Source of the DNA: Nocardioides insulae DSM 17944 | GTDB lineage: Bacteria > Actinomycetota > Actinomycetes > Propionibacteriales > Nocardioidaceae | DNA length: 64,000 nt | Direction of reading: 5' to 3' | Assembly (NCBI RefSeq): GCF_000422825.1 | Contig: NZ_AUGU01000013.1 | Location: forward strand, 682,001-746,000 | Part shown: in pieces, positions 1 through 7,924 of the stretch | How positions within the stretch are numbered: position 1 is the first letter of the stretch | Layout of the letters: the number at the start of each line of letters is the position of its first letter | Program-made: the position numbers and the translations under genes | The notes under the pieces: generated by a model | Told to the model about the DNA's origin: nothing | The model's database searches: none | Seen by the model: only the letters and a program-made list of their open reading frames with translations

Positions 1-428
1 GGCACCGTCTGCACCGCGGAGACCCGCACGCCCGGGGCCCCGGACCCGAACACCGCCGGCGCCAGCGGGAGAGCCACGCGGGCCGAGACCCGGACGGTGA
101 CGGTCGAGCCCGGTTGCAGGCAGGCCTCGCTCGGCGTACACGTGATGCGGATCCGGGGCGCCACCCCCTCGACCCCCTGATCGGCCAGGGCCTGCCGGAC
201 CGCCGCCCGCGCCCGTTCCTGCCCTGCACCGGGCGAGGGGGCCAGCGAATAGGCCCGGGCTGCCGCCCGGGTGCCGTCACTGACCGCGAACGAGCCGCGT
301 TGCACCTCGAACACGCTGAGCAGCAGGTAGAGCAGCGGCACCATCAGGAGCAGGGCCAGCCAGGTGAACTCCACCATCGCGCTCCCCCGCTCGTCGATGC
401 GCCGCTGGTCGGCGCCCCGCCGGGTCAC
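1..428 (-). CDS. TadE-like pseudopilin, 3' part cut by window edge
   Basis: About 142 residues are visible, reading leftwards from a GTG at 428 that overlaps the stop of the upstream tadE by four bases (GTGA). The N-terminus is basic and followed by the class III prepilin-like motif RGSAMVEF and a hydrophobic helix (about residues 15-40). This is the TadE/TadF/TadG layout: a glycine before the cleavage point and a glutamate at +5. The rest is an Ala/Val-rich pseudopilin body with a Cys pair (about residues 93 and 98). It should be an inner-membrane or minor-pilin component of the Tad pilus machine encoded immediately upstream. The C-terminus lies outside the window, so full length and TadE/TadF/TadG class cannot be decided. 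Confidence 0.8.
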   Translation of the reverse strand, partial: MTRRGADQRRIDERGSAMVEFTWLALLLMVPLLYLLLSVFEVQRGSFAVSDGTRAAARAYSLAPSPGAGQERARAAVRQALADQGVEGVAPRIRITCTPSEACLQPGSTVTVRVSARVALPLAPAVFGSGAPGVRVSAVQTV

Positions 429-817
429 GGGAACACCTCCCGCGTCGCATGCCCCTCCGCCTCGAGCGAGACCGAGGGTCCGAGGAAGCCGAGGGTGGGC
501 ACCTCGGCCCGCGCCCGCACCACCACGGTCGGGGCTCCGCCGACCGCCTCGAGGCGGGCCGAGACCTCGCGGGCGTACTTGCCCGCGAGTGCGCCCCGGA
601 TCTGATCCCTGGTGCGGGCCGCCCCTGCCGCCGGAGAGCGGTCGTACGCCGCGCCGTACCTGGCGCCCTCCGAGGCCGCCGCGGTGAGGGTGTTGCGCAC
701 GTGCAGCACGAGGCCCAACTGCAGCAGTCCGAAGAACAACGGCAACAACAGCAGCAGGACGAGGACGAAGTCGACCACGGCGGCGCCTCGCTCGTCACGA
801 CGGCGCCTGGGCGTCAC
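425..817 (-). CDS. tadE: TadE family pseudopilin
   Basis: A 130-residue protein with a short basic N-terminus, the motif ERGAAVVDF and a hydrophobic helix (residues 10-40), then a soluble domain. This matches the TadE family of pseudopilins that are matured by a prepilin peptidase and act with the Tad secretion ATPase. Position +5 after the predicted cleavage glycine is Asp rather than Glu. It overlaps both neighbours by four bases (ATGA with the pilin gene, GTGA with the next tadE-like gene), so it is translationally coupled within the operon. Family assignment is from motif and context. Its exact place in the pilus is inferred. Confidence 0.82.
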   Translation of the reverse strand: MTPRRRRDERGAAVVDFVLVLLLLLPLFFGLLQLGLVLHVRNTLTAAASEGARYGAAYDRSPAAGAARTRDQIRGALAGKYAREVSARLEAVGGAPTVVVRARAEVPTLGFLGPSVSLEAEGHATREVFP

Positions 818-1008
818 TGGACCGAGTTGAGCGCGCTGCGCAGCATCGAGGTGAGCTGCGGCTTGGCCAGGGCATAGAGCGCCGCCACGATCGATGCGGT
901 CATCACCGTCACCAGCACCCAGCCTGGTACGTCGCCACGCTCGTCGCGCGGGCGCGGTTGCGTGAGCGCGTAGCGGAGGCGCAGCAGGTGGAGGGTGAGC
1001 TGATCCAT
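814..1008 (-). CDS. Flp-type pilin-like small membrane protein
   Basis: A 64-residue protein with a basic, Arg-rich first 25 residues, then ERGDVPGW and one hydrophobic helix (about residues 29-50), ending in a short polar tail. Size and position between tadC and tadE match the Flp/DUF4244 pilin slot of actinobacterial Tad loci. The usual Glu at +5 after the cleavage Gly is missing; the residues are D-V-P-G-W. If this is the major pilin, its processing or packing signal is non-standard. It could instead be an accessory membrane peptide. Its last four bases overlap tadE. Confidence 0.65.
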   Translation of the reverse strand: MDQLTLHLLRLRYALTQPRPRDERGDVPGWVLVTVMTASIVAALYALAKPQLTSMLRSALNSVQ

Positions 1009-1044
1009 GGCGAGTGCCTTTCCGAGAGGGGTGTTGATGCGCGC

Positions 1045-1989
1045 TCAGGGCGCGACGATGTTGAGGCCGATCAGGCCCGGCCAGAAGGCGACGAGGACGG
1101 TGATGGGCAGGACCAGGAAGACCACCGGGACCATCATCAGCACCTCTTTCCGCGCGGCCGACTCGATCAGCTCGCGGCGACCCGCCTCACGGACGTCGGC
1201 CGCCTGCGCGTGGAGGACGTCGGCCAGGGGCGTGCCGCGCTCGACCGCGACGGCGACTCCGGAGGCGAACCGCGCCACCAGCGGCAGCCCGGTGCGGGCC
1301 GCGAGCTGGTCGAACGCCGCCGCGACCGGCGCACCGGTGCGGATCGCGGCGAGCACCCGGGCGAGCTCTCGGGAGAGTTCGCCGCCGCTGCGGCGCACCA
1401 CCCGGTCCAGCGCCGTCGCCGGGCCCTCGCCGGCGGCCACCGCGAGCGCGAGCATCTCGGCGATGGTCGGGAACTCCGCCACGATCGCTCGCTCGCGTTG
1501 CTTGACCTGGCTGGTGAGGTGGGTGTCGCGGGACAGGACGCCGAGGACGAAGCCGAGGGCGCACAGCAGGAGCGAGGTCCAGGCGTCGGCCGAGGAGGTC
1601 AGCGCGCGGAGCAGGCCGTAGCCGGCCGCCACGGCGAAGCCGGCCAGGCCCCACAGCACCTGTTCGATCCTGAACTCGTGCACGCTCCGGTCGATCCCGG
1701 CGCGCTCGAGTCGGCGCCGGATGCTGGCGGCTCCCCCGAGCACCCGCTCGACGCCGTCCGCGCCGGCCCGTAGGACCGGGCCGAAGACCGCCCGGACCGC
1801 CGTGCCGCCGGGCCCGGCCGGTTGGGACACCGCGGCAGCGGAGGGCGCGGTGCTGGGGAGGTCGCGGAGGTAAGGAAGCACCCGGCTCTGCACCGACGTA
1901 CGACGCAGGGCTCGCGCCCGAGCCAGCACGAGCAGCAGCCCGCCGGCCACGGCCGCGCCCAGCAGGGCGCCGAGCATGGCGGGGCTCAC
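1045..1989 (-). CDS. tadC: Tad pilus inner-membrane platform protein TadC (T2SS F family)
   Basis: A 314-residue protein with an N-terminal membrane helix (residues 5-24), a central pair of hydrophobic segments (about 130-155), the GspF/T2SSF cytoplasmic domain with the typical EFPTIAEMLALAVAAGE stretch (about 170-190), and a C-terminal helix near 285-310. TadC and TadB form the membrane platform on which the TadA ATPase acts during pilin extrusion. The start overlaps the tadB stop by four bases. Length and order (A-B-C-pilin-E-E) are as expected for actinobacterial Tad loci. Confidence 0.88.
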   Translation of the reverse strand: MSPAMLGALLGAAVAGGLLLVLARARALRRTSVQSRVLPYLRDLPSTAPSAAAVSQPAGPGGTAVRAVFGPVLRAGADGVERVLGGAASIRRRLERAGIDRSVHEFRIEQVLWGLAGFAVAAGYGLLRALTSSADAWTSLLLCALGFVLGVLSRDTHLTSQVKQRERAIVAEFPTIAEMLALAVAAGEGPATALDRVVRRSGGELSRELARVLAAIRTGAPVAAAFDQLAARTGLPLVARFASGVAVAVERGTPLADVLHAQAADVREAGRRELIESAARKEVLMMVPVVFLVLPITVLVAFWPGLIGLNIVAP

Positions 1990-2849
1990 GACAGGATCCG
2001 CCGCTCGGTCGGGAGCCGGCCGATCCGCATCATCACGCGGTAGGCGACCACGCAGGCGAGCGCGGCCAACACCAGCACCACGACGCCGCCGGGAGAGGCG
2101 TAGCGGCCGATGACCTCGGACTGGAAGGACATCACGAGCAGCACCAGCCAGGGCGCCGCCACGGCTAGCCTCGCGCCGTTGACCGTCCAGCTCTGGCGGG
2201 ACTCGAGCTCGGATCGGGTGCGGGCCTCGTCGCGCAGGTAGCCGGAGAGGTTGCGCAGCAGTCGGCCGAGGTCGCCGCCCCCGACCTCCCGGGCGATGCG
2301 GAGACCCTCCACGACCCGGTCACCGACGGGGTCGGCGAGGACCCGCTTGAGCCCGTCCAGCGACTCTCCGAACCGTCCGGAGACCTGGTAGTCGAGGGCG
2401 AAGCGGGCGAAGGCCGGCCGCAGCGGCTCCGGCCCGCGGACAGCGAGCCCTCCGACCGCCTCTGGCAGCGAGAGCCCCGCCCGCACCGCGGAGGCGAGGT
2501 TGTCGACCGCCTCGGGCCACACCTCGGCGAACTCGGCCTGACGCCGCCGGGCACGCCCGGTCACCAGCCCGACCGGCAGGTAGCCGCCCATGATCGCGAA
2601 GGTGAGCGACACCGGCAGGGTCTGGGACACGACCTGGATGCCCAGGAACGCGACCAGGCCACACCCCGCACACACGACCCAGAACGCGCGGGCCGAGGTG
2701 GTGCCCATCCCGGCCCGCGCCAGCAGCCGGTCGGTGCGGCCCGGGCCGGCCGACCGGGGAGGGCCCTCCGCCCGGTGGCGAGGAAGCGCGAAGGCGGACC
2801 AGATCAGGAGCAGCCCGACGCCGACGCCGAGCCCGAGAAGCGCACCCAT
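1986..2849 (-). CDS. tadB: Tad pilus inner-membrane platform protein TadB (T2SS F family)
   Basis: A 287-residue protein with an N-terminal membrane anchor, a hydrophobic pair at about residues 55-95, a T2SSF domain (VWPEAVDNLASAVRAGLSL near 110-128), and two C-terminal membrane segments (about 228-275). It should form the second half of the TadB/TadC platform. It starts seven bases after the tadA stop and ends in a four-base overlap with tadC, so the genes are co-transcribed and probably coupled. No missing segment is visible. Confidence 0.87.
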   Translation of the reverse strand: MGALLGLGVGVGLLLIWSAFALPRHRAEGPPRSAGPGRTDRLLARAGMGTTSARAFWVVCAGCGLVAFLGIQVVSQTLPVSLTFAIMGGYLPVGLVTGRARRRQAEFAEVWPEAVDNLASAVRAGLSLPEAVGGLAVRGPEPLRPAFARFALDYQVSGRFGESLDGLKRVLADPVGDRVVEGLRIAREVGGGDLGRLLRNLSGYLRDEARTRSELESRQSWTVNGARLAVAAPWLVLLVMSFQSEVIGRYASPGGVVVLVLAALACVVAYRVMMRIGRLPTERRILS

Positions 2850-2856
2850 GTCGCCC

Positions 2857-4116
2857 TCAGCCGGCCAGCAGGCGGGTCGGGTCGAGGCCGATCCGGGTGA
2901 ACCGCTCCACCCGGGGCGGCATGCCGCTGCCGCGGCGTAGCTCGGATCCGCGTCGCTCGAACAGGGTGGCGGTCTCGATCACATCCCCCTCGGCCCGCCC
3001 CGGCACGGCCACGATCTCCTCGACCCGGCGCACTCCCCGCTCGTCCAGACCGAGGTGCACCACCAGGTCGACACTGGTCGCGACGGTGGGGACGACGAAC
3101 CTGGCCGAGATGTTCTCCCCCGCCAGGAGCGGGAGTGTGCAGAGCTTGACCAGGGCCTCCCGGGCGGAGTTGGCATGAACCGTGCCCATCCCGGGCAGAC
3201 CTGCGTTGAGGGCCAGGAGCAGGTCGAGTGCCTCCTCGGCGCGGACCTCGCCGATGATCAGCCGACTGGGCCGCATCCGCAGGCTCTCCTTGACCAGGTC
3301 ACGCAGGGTGATCGCACCGGTGCCCTCCAGGCCCGCCTGGCGGGTCTGCATCGGCACCCAGTCGGGGTGCGCGAACCGCAGCTCGAAGACCTCCTCTGCG
3401 GAGATCACCCGGTCACCGCCCGGGATCGCCGCGGCCAGGCAGTTGAGCATGGTCGTCTTGCCGCACTGGGTGCCACCGCTCACCATGATGTTGAGCCCGG
3501 CGCGCACCGAGGCCTCCAGGAAGGCCGCCGCCTGGGCCGTCATCGAGCCGAGCTCGACAAGATCGACCAGGCGGGCGGCCCGGACGACGAACTTGCGGAT
3601 ATTGATCGCCGAGAAGCCTCGGGTGATGCCGTCCAGGACGACGTGCAGGCGGTGCCCGGCAGGAAGCATGGCGTCGACGAACGGCTGGGAGCGATCGACC
3701 CGGCGGCCGCTGGACTTGAGCATCCGCTCGACCAGCTCGTCGACCTGCTCGGCGGTCAGCACCAGGTTGGTCAGCTCGTGCCGGCCGTTCCTCGCGACGA
3801 AGACCCGGCTCGGATCGTTGACCCAGATCTCCTCCACGGTCGGGTCGTCGAGGAACGGCTGCAGCGGCCCGAAGCCGGAGACCCGCGCCACCAACTCGCC
3901 GACCACCGCCTCGGGGTCATCGACCGGCGCGACCGCGCCGGTGAGGCTGCGCTGGTCGTGCGCCAGGACCGCCTGCTCGGCGATCCGTCGGACCAGGCCG
4001 GTCTCCCGCTGGGGGTCGACGCCCTCCCTGCGCACGAGCTCGCGCACCCGCTGATCGAGCTGCGCCAGCAGATCTTCAGGGCGCGTGGTGGAGGTAAGGG
4101 TCATCGCCGCATCCAT
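2857..4116 (-). CDS. tadA: Tad/Cpa secretion ATPase (TadA/CpaF family)
   Basis: A 419-residue cytoplasmic ATPase of the GspE/PilT superfamily that powers Flp pilus assembly. The N-terminal half has the CpaF pattern (GFGPLQPFLDDPTVEEIWVN). The Walker A loop reads GGTQCGKTT (about residue 215), and the Walker B/Asp-box region RPSRLIIGEVRAEEA is near 285, followed by the family histidine motif GTVHANS. The Q-C pair inside the P-loop is uncommon but keeps the GxxxxGKT spacing. It is the first gene of the operon. A second ATG four codons inside could be the true start, and the Shine-Dalgarno does not settle it. The usual upstream CpaE-like gene is absent here and lies near 19 kb. Confidence 0.92.
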   Translation of the reverse strand: MDAAMTLTSTTRPEDLLAQLDQRVRELVRREGVDPQRETGLVRRIAEQAVLAHDQRSLTGAVAPVDDPEAVVGELVARVSGFGPLQPFLDDPTVEEIWVNDPSRVFVARNGRHELTNLVLTAEQVDELVERMLKSSGRRVDRSQPFVDAMLPAGHRLHVVLDGITRGFSAINIRKFVVRAARLVDLVELGSMTAQAAAFLEASVRAGLNIMVSGGTQCGKTTMLNCLAAAIPGGDRVISAEEVFELRFAHPDWVPMQTRQAGLEGTGAITLRDLVKESLRMRPSRLIIGEVRAEEALDLLLALNAGLPGMGTVHANSAREALVKLCTLPLLAGENISARFVVPTVATSVDLVVHLGLDERGVRRVEEIVAVPGRAEGDVIETATLFERRGSELRRGSGMPPRVERFTRIGLDPTRLLAG

Positions 4117-4269
4117 TCCCGAGATTGGACATCGTGGCGGAGAATGTAACCCGCGTCACCCGGTCCCGGAACCCGTCCGTCTCGGGCTGTGGATAACCGC
4201 GGTGGGACGCGGCGCCCCGGCGGCCCCCTCGCGGAGAGGGCACCTACCACCGTCGGGACCGGGGTGGGC

Positions 4270-5052
4270 TCAGCCGACCAGGTGGATGAGGTCCTTCACC
4301 GAATCGACCACCTCGGTGGGGCGGTACGGGTAGCGCTCGACGGCCTCCCGGCGGGTGGAGCCGGTCAGCACCAGATAGGTGCGCAGGCCGGCCTCCAACC
4401 CGCTGACGATGTCGGTGTCCATCCGGTCGCCCACCATCGCGGTGGTCTCCGAATGGGCGTCGATCCGGTTGAGCGCGTTACGCATCATCAGCGGGTTGGG
4501 CTTGCCGACGTAGTAGGGCTTGCGGCCAGTGGCGGTGGAGATCAGCGCGGCCACCGACCCGGTCGCCGGGAGGGTGCCGTGCTGCGAGGGCCCGCTGGGA
4601 TCGGGATTGGTGGCCAGGAAGATCGCGCCGGCCTCGATCAGCCGGATCGCCCGGGTGATCGCCTCGAAGGAGTAGGTGCGGGTCTCCCCCAGGACGACGT
4701 AGTCGGGGTCGCGGTCGGTCATGACGTAGCCGACGTCGTGCAGGGCGGTGGTCAGCCCCGCCTCACCGACGACGTACGCCGAGCCGCCGGGCCGCTGGTC
4801 GAGCAGGAACTGCGCGGTGGCCAGCGCGGAGGTCCACAGCGCCTCCTCCGGGACGTCGATGCCCGACCCGAGCAGCCGGGCGCGCAGGTCCCGCGGGGTG
4901 AAGATCGAGTTGTTGGTGAGCACCAGGAACTTGCGCCCCGAGGACTTCAGCGCCTCGATGAAGTCGGTGGCGCCGGGCAGCGGCACCTCCTCGTGGACGA
5001 GTACGCCGTCCATGTCGGTGAGCCAGGTCTCGATCGTCCCTGTGGCGGTCAT
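4270..5052 (-). CDS. HAD-IIA family phosphatase (NagD-like)
   Basis: A 260-residue soluble HAD phosphatase. Motif I is [12 protein letters not shown] (nucleophile Asp near residue 13) and motif II is VLTNNS. A C2-type cap is followed by motif III/IV around [14 protein letters not shown] and [10 protein letters not shown]. This is the NagD/PGP/pyridoxal phosphatase layout. The family dephosphorylates small phosphometabolites; the substrate cannot be read from sequence. It stands alone between the Tad operon and the NlpC/P60 gene on the same strand, about 150 bases before tadA is reached upstream. Confidence 0.9.
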   Translation of the reverse strand: MTATGTIETWLTDMDGVLVHEEVPLPGATDFIEALKSSGRKFLVLTNNSIFTPRDLRARLLGSGIDVPEEALWTSALATAQFLLDQRPGGSAYVVGEAGLTTALHDVGYVMTDRDPDYVVLGETRTYSFEAITRAIRLIEAGAIFLATNPDPSGPSQHGTLPATGSVAALISTATGRKPYYVGKPNPLMMRNALNRIDAHSETTAMVGDRMDTDIVSGLEAGLRTYLVLTGSTRREAVERYPYRPTEVVDSVKDLIHLVG

Positions 5053-5089
5053 GCCGCCAGTCTTCCAGGCCGGCCGAAGCCGGCGGAGG

Positions 5090-5653
5090 TCAGCGTCGCA
5101 CCGTGCCCGCGAACCAGTTGTTCCCCCAGATCTTCTCGGTGCGCACCCGGGTGCCGGAGTACGGCGCGTTGATCATCTTCGGGGCCCCGCCCCGGGCGCG
5201 GCCGGAGAAGATGCCCACGTGGTAGACGCCGCCGCTGCCGGTGAAGAAGACCAGGTCGCCGGGGCGCAGGTGCTTGCGCTTGATCCGCTTGGCCCAGCCG
5301 GCCTGCTGGCTCGAGGTGCGCGGGGTCCCCTTGAAGCCGGCCTTGCGGTAGGCGTAGTTGACCAGGCCGGAGCAGTCGAAGCTGCCCGGGCCGGAGGCGC
5401 CGTACCGGTAGGGGTCGCCCTTCTGGTTCTTCACGATCCGCAGCGCCTTGCGGACCTTGCGGGTGCGGCGCTCGCGGGCACCGATCTTCCGCTCCGACTG
5501 GAGCGCGGTGCTGCCGGAGACGGTCCGGGTGGTCTCGCTCGCGTGTGCCGTGGTGGCGGGGAGGGCGGCCAGGGTGCCGAGGCCGAGGGCGGCGACGAAG
5601 AGGAGTCGCACGAGCAGCGAGAGGCCGCCGGTGCGCAGGCTGAGGTAGGGCAT
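5090..5653 (-). CDS. Secreted NlpC/P60 (C40) peptidoglycan endopeptidase
   Basis: A 187-residue protein with a signal peptide (hydrophobic residues 11-37, cleavage near AHA-SE) and a short basic linker, then a C-terminal NlpC/P60 domain from about residue 65. The catalytic Cys is in GSFDCSGLV (Cys94) and the catalytic His in [11 protein letters not shown] (His145). The family hydrolyses D-Glu-gamma-mDAP bonds in stem peptides. The ATG has a good Shine-Dalgarno (GAAGGAA) directly 3' of a c-di-AMP riboswitch, so expression should follow c-di-AMP level, tying cell-wall hydrolysis to osmotic/potassium signalling. It is small, with no extra binding domain. Confidence 0.92.
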   Translation of the reverse strand: MPYLSLRTGGLSLLVRLLFVAALGLGTLAALPATTAHASETTRTVSGSTALQSERKIGARERRTRKVRKALRIVKNQKGDPYRYGASGPGSFDCSGLVNYAYRKAGFKGTPRTSSQQAGWAKRIKRKHLRPGDLVFFTGSGGVYHVGIFSGRARGGAPKMINAPYSGTRVRTEKIWGNNWFAGTVRR

Positions 5654-5669
5654 GCGTCGGATTCCTTCC

Positions 5670-5846
5670 CACGCCTGCGAAGTGAGCTGTCGGGTTCGGA
5701 CGAGAAGGTGCCCGGCCCACCGCTTGCGCGGCAGACTTCACCCCGAGTGACCGCGCCGAGCACGGCGTGGTCACGAGGAACGTGGGTCCCCCGCTCCTGT
5801 CCCTGAGGGGATAGCGGACCGGCTCGGGGGGACAGGATTCGGCGTG
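5670..5846 (-). promoter_or_regulatory. c-di-AMP (ydaO/yuaA-type) riboswitch
   Basis: On the minus strand the leader of the NlpC/P60 gene carries the ordered conserved blocks of the ydaO class: CGCCGAATCCTG at the 5' end, GAGCGGGGGACCCA, CGGGGTGAAGTC, and TCCGAACCCGACAGCTCAC followed by GCAGGCG. The outer P1 stem pairs CACGCC (5841-5846) with GGCGTG (5670-5675). Known actinobacterial members sit before resuscitation-factor and NlpC/P60 genes and turn them off on c-di-AMP binding. The 3' end is about 17 bases from the start codon. Motif-level identification is strong; the regulatory sign is from family knowledge. Confidence 0.9.
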
Positions 5847-5961
5847 CCCGACCGGTGTTGTTGACTTGTGGGAGCGCCAGCACGGTAACCATGCCAGGGG
5901 TGGGCTCCGCAAGACCCGAGGGCAATCGAACGCCGATCCGACCCCGCCGTTGTGGCGATCC

Positions 5962-6864
5962 TCACACCTGTCCGGCGAACAGATCGCCGTGTTCCGCGAC
6001 CCGGTCGAGCACCTCGTCGAACCGGAACTGGTCCAGTCCGAGCGGGTCCTCGGCACCGGCCGCGACCTCGGCCCAGGTGACCGGGGTGGCCACCGTCGGA
6101 CGCTCCCGCCCGCGCAGCGAGTACGGCGCGATGGTGGTCTTCGAGCCGGCGTTCTGCGACCAGTCCAGGAAGACCTTGCCGGAGCGGCGGCTCTTGGTCA
6201 TGGTGGCGGTGACCAGGTCGGAGTGGGACCGCTGGAGGCGCTCGGCGATCTCCTTGGCCAGCGTGGTGGTCGACTCCGGGGACGCCGGCTCCGGCAGGGC
6301 GGCGTACAGGTGGAGACCCTTGCTGCCGCTGGTGACCGGCCGGGCCTCCAGGCCGTGCTCGGCCAGTTCGTCCCTCACCAGAGCGGCGACCTGGCAGCAC
6401 TCGTGCAGCCCAGCGGGTTCGCCCGGGTCGAGGTCGATGACCAGCCGGTCGGCGCCGCGCGGGTGCCCGTCGTCATCGGCGGTCCACTGGTGCACGTGCA
6501 GTTCGAGCGCGGCCAGGTTGACCAGCCAGGTCAGGGTGGCCAGGTCGTCGACGATCGGGAAGCGGAGCGTGCCCGACCGCCTGTCCGCCGTCCGGGAGCC
6601 GGTGGTCGGCACCTCCACGACGTGCACCCAGGACGGAGTGCCCGCCGGCGCGTTCTTCTCGAAGAAGCTCTGGTCCGACACCCCGTGCGGCCAGCGGATC
6701 CGGGTGACCGGCCGCCCCGCCAGGTGCGGCAGCAGCACTTGGCTGACGCGTGCGTAGTAGTCGAGCACCTCCCCCTTCGTGGTACCGGTGCGCGGGTAGA
6801 GCACCTTGTCCAGGTTGGTCAGACGCAGGGTCCGCCCCTCGACCTCGACGTGCACCTCACTCAC
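5962..6864 (-). CDS. ligD: NHEJ DNA polymerase/primase (stand-alone LigD POL domain)
   Basis: A 300-residue archaeo-eukaryotic-primase-like polymerase of bacterial non-homologous end joining. The N-terminus TNLDKVLYP is typical of LigD POL. FFEKNAP is at 68-74, and the catalytic aspartates are in RLVIDLDPGEP (Asp144, Asp146), with a third acidic site later. It fills gaps at broken ends and prefers ribonucleotides. It lies 63 bases downstream of the ligase-domain gene on the same strand and is divergent from ku. The polymerase and ligase modules are separate genes, and no phosphoesterase module is seen in the window. Confidence 0.9.
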   Translation of the reverse strand: MSEVHVEVEGRTLRLTNLDKVLYPRTGTTKGEVLDYYARVSQVLLPHLAGRPVTRIRWPHGVSDQSFFEKNAPAGTPSWVHVVEVPTTGSRTADRRSGTLRFPIVDDLATLTWLVNLAALELHVHQWTADDDGHPRGADRLVIDLDPGEPAGLHECCQVAALVRDELAEHGLEARPVTSGSKGLHLYAALPEPASPESTTTLAKEIAERLQRSHSDLVTATMTKSRRSGKVFLDWSQNAGSKTTIAPYSLRGRERPTVATPVTWAEVAAGAEDPLGLDQFRFDEVLDRVAEHGDLFAGQV

Positions 6865-6927
6865 TGCTGCCTCCCGACCGGGGTGGATGTGCCCGGTGAC
6901 TTGGTCCGGTGCTGTCCGGACGCCGGC

Positions 6928-7845
6928 TCACCGCAGGTCCTCCGGACTCAGATCATCGCGGACCGTGATGAACGCCGGCTGCCGCAACCGGTCGTACCCC
7001 TGCCCATGGGTCTCCACGTCGACCACCAGGAGGGGCTGGCACCAGTGCGTGCCGAGGGTGTCCACGCGCGGCACCTCGTCGGTGAACGGGCTCGTCTCGG
7101 CCGGGGTCAGCAGCTCCCGGAGCAGCCGACCCTCCCGTGCACCGATGCCGCTGCCCACCCTTCCCCGGTAGGACAGCCCCGCGGCCCCCACCTCACCGAC
7201 CAGGAGCGCGCCGAGCCGCTCGGCGCTGTCGACCTGCGGACGCCAGCCGCCGACCACATAGGAGCCGCGGAAGCGGTGCGCGAACTTCAGCCACGCGGTC
7301 GAGCGCTCGCCCGGGCGGTACGCCGACGCCCGTCGCTTCGACACGATCCCCTCCAGCCCCTGGGCACGCGTCGCGTCGAGCAGCATCGCGCCGTCGTCGT
7401 AGGTCGGCGGCACCTGCCAGGCGCCCAGGTCGAGGCCCTCGAGCAGGCTCCGCCGCTCCTCCCACGGCAGCGGGGTGAGGTCCCGCCCGTCCAGGTGCAG
7501 CAGGTCGAAGACCATGTACGTCGCGGGCACCTGCTCGGCCAGCCTGGCGGCGGTGCGCGCCGAGGCGACGTGCATCCGCTCCATCAGGGTGCGGAAGTCG
7601 GGGAGCCCCCGCTGGTTGAGCGCGATCACCTCGCCGTCGACCACGACGGATCGGTCGGGCGCGCCGCCGACCAGTTCAGGCCAGGCCACGGCGCGGTCAC
7701 GGGCGTTGCGCGTGGTCAGACGCAGTGTGTCGCCGCGCAGGTCGCCGACCAGCCGGACGCCGTCCCACTTGACCTCGTGCGCCCACTCCTCGCCGGGGGG
7801 CACGCGTGTGCCCGGCGTGGCCAGCATCGGCGGGATCGGGGACAT
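6928..7845 (-). CDS. ATP-dependent DNA ligase (LigD ligase module)
   Basis: A 305-residue ATP-dependent ligase. The adenylation motif I is HEVKWDGVRL with the AMP-accepting Lys26. The nucleotidyltransferase domain continues to about residue 185 (EGIVSKR is motif IV/V), and an OB domain follows. It should seal breaks held by Ku together with the neighbouring POL protein. It is divergent from ku across a roughly 80-base gap, so the two may share a control region. Length fits a single-module LigC/LigD-type ligase. Whether it acts as LigD-LIG or as a LigC-type repair ligase cannot be settled from sequence alone. Confidence 0.9.
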   Translation of the reverse strand: MSPIPPMLATPGTRVPPGEEWAHEVKWDGVRLVGDLRGDTLRLTTRNARDRAVAWPELVGGAPDRSVVVDGEVIALNQRGLPDFRTLMERMHVASARTAARLAEQVPATYMVFDLLHLDGRDLTPLPWEERRSLLEGLDLGAWQVPPTYDDGAMLLDATRAQGLEGIVSKRRASAYRPGERSTAWLKFAHRFRGSYVVGGWRPQVDSAERLGALLVGEVGAAGLSYRGRVGSGIGAREGRLLRELLTPAETSPFTDEVPRVDTLGTHWCQPLLVVDVETHGQGYDRLRQPAFITVRDDLSPEDLR

Positions 7846-7924
7846 GCCCCCATCCTGCCGGGTGCGCGATCAGGGGACACGGCGGATACTGGTGTCCGTC
7901 TCTTCCCCGATGAAAGGCAGAACC

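Noticed and set aside
7475-7924. Upstream extension of the ku reading frame
   Set aside because: The 150 extra codons lie antisense to the ligase gene, have no Ku similarity, and the GTG at 7925 has a proper ribosome site and the family N-terminus.
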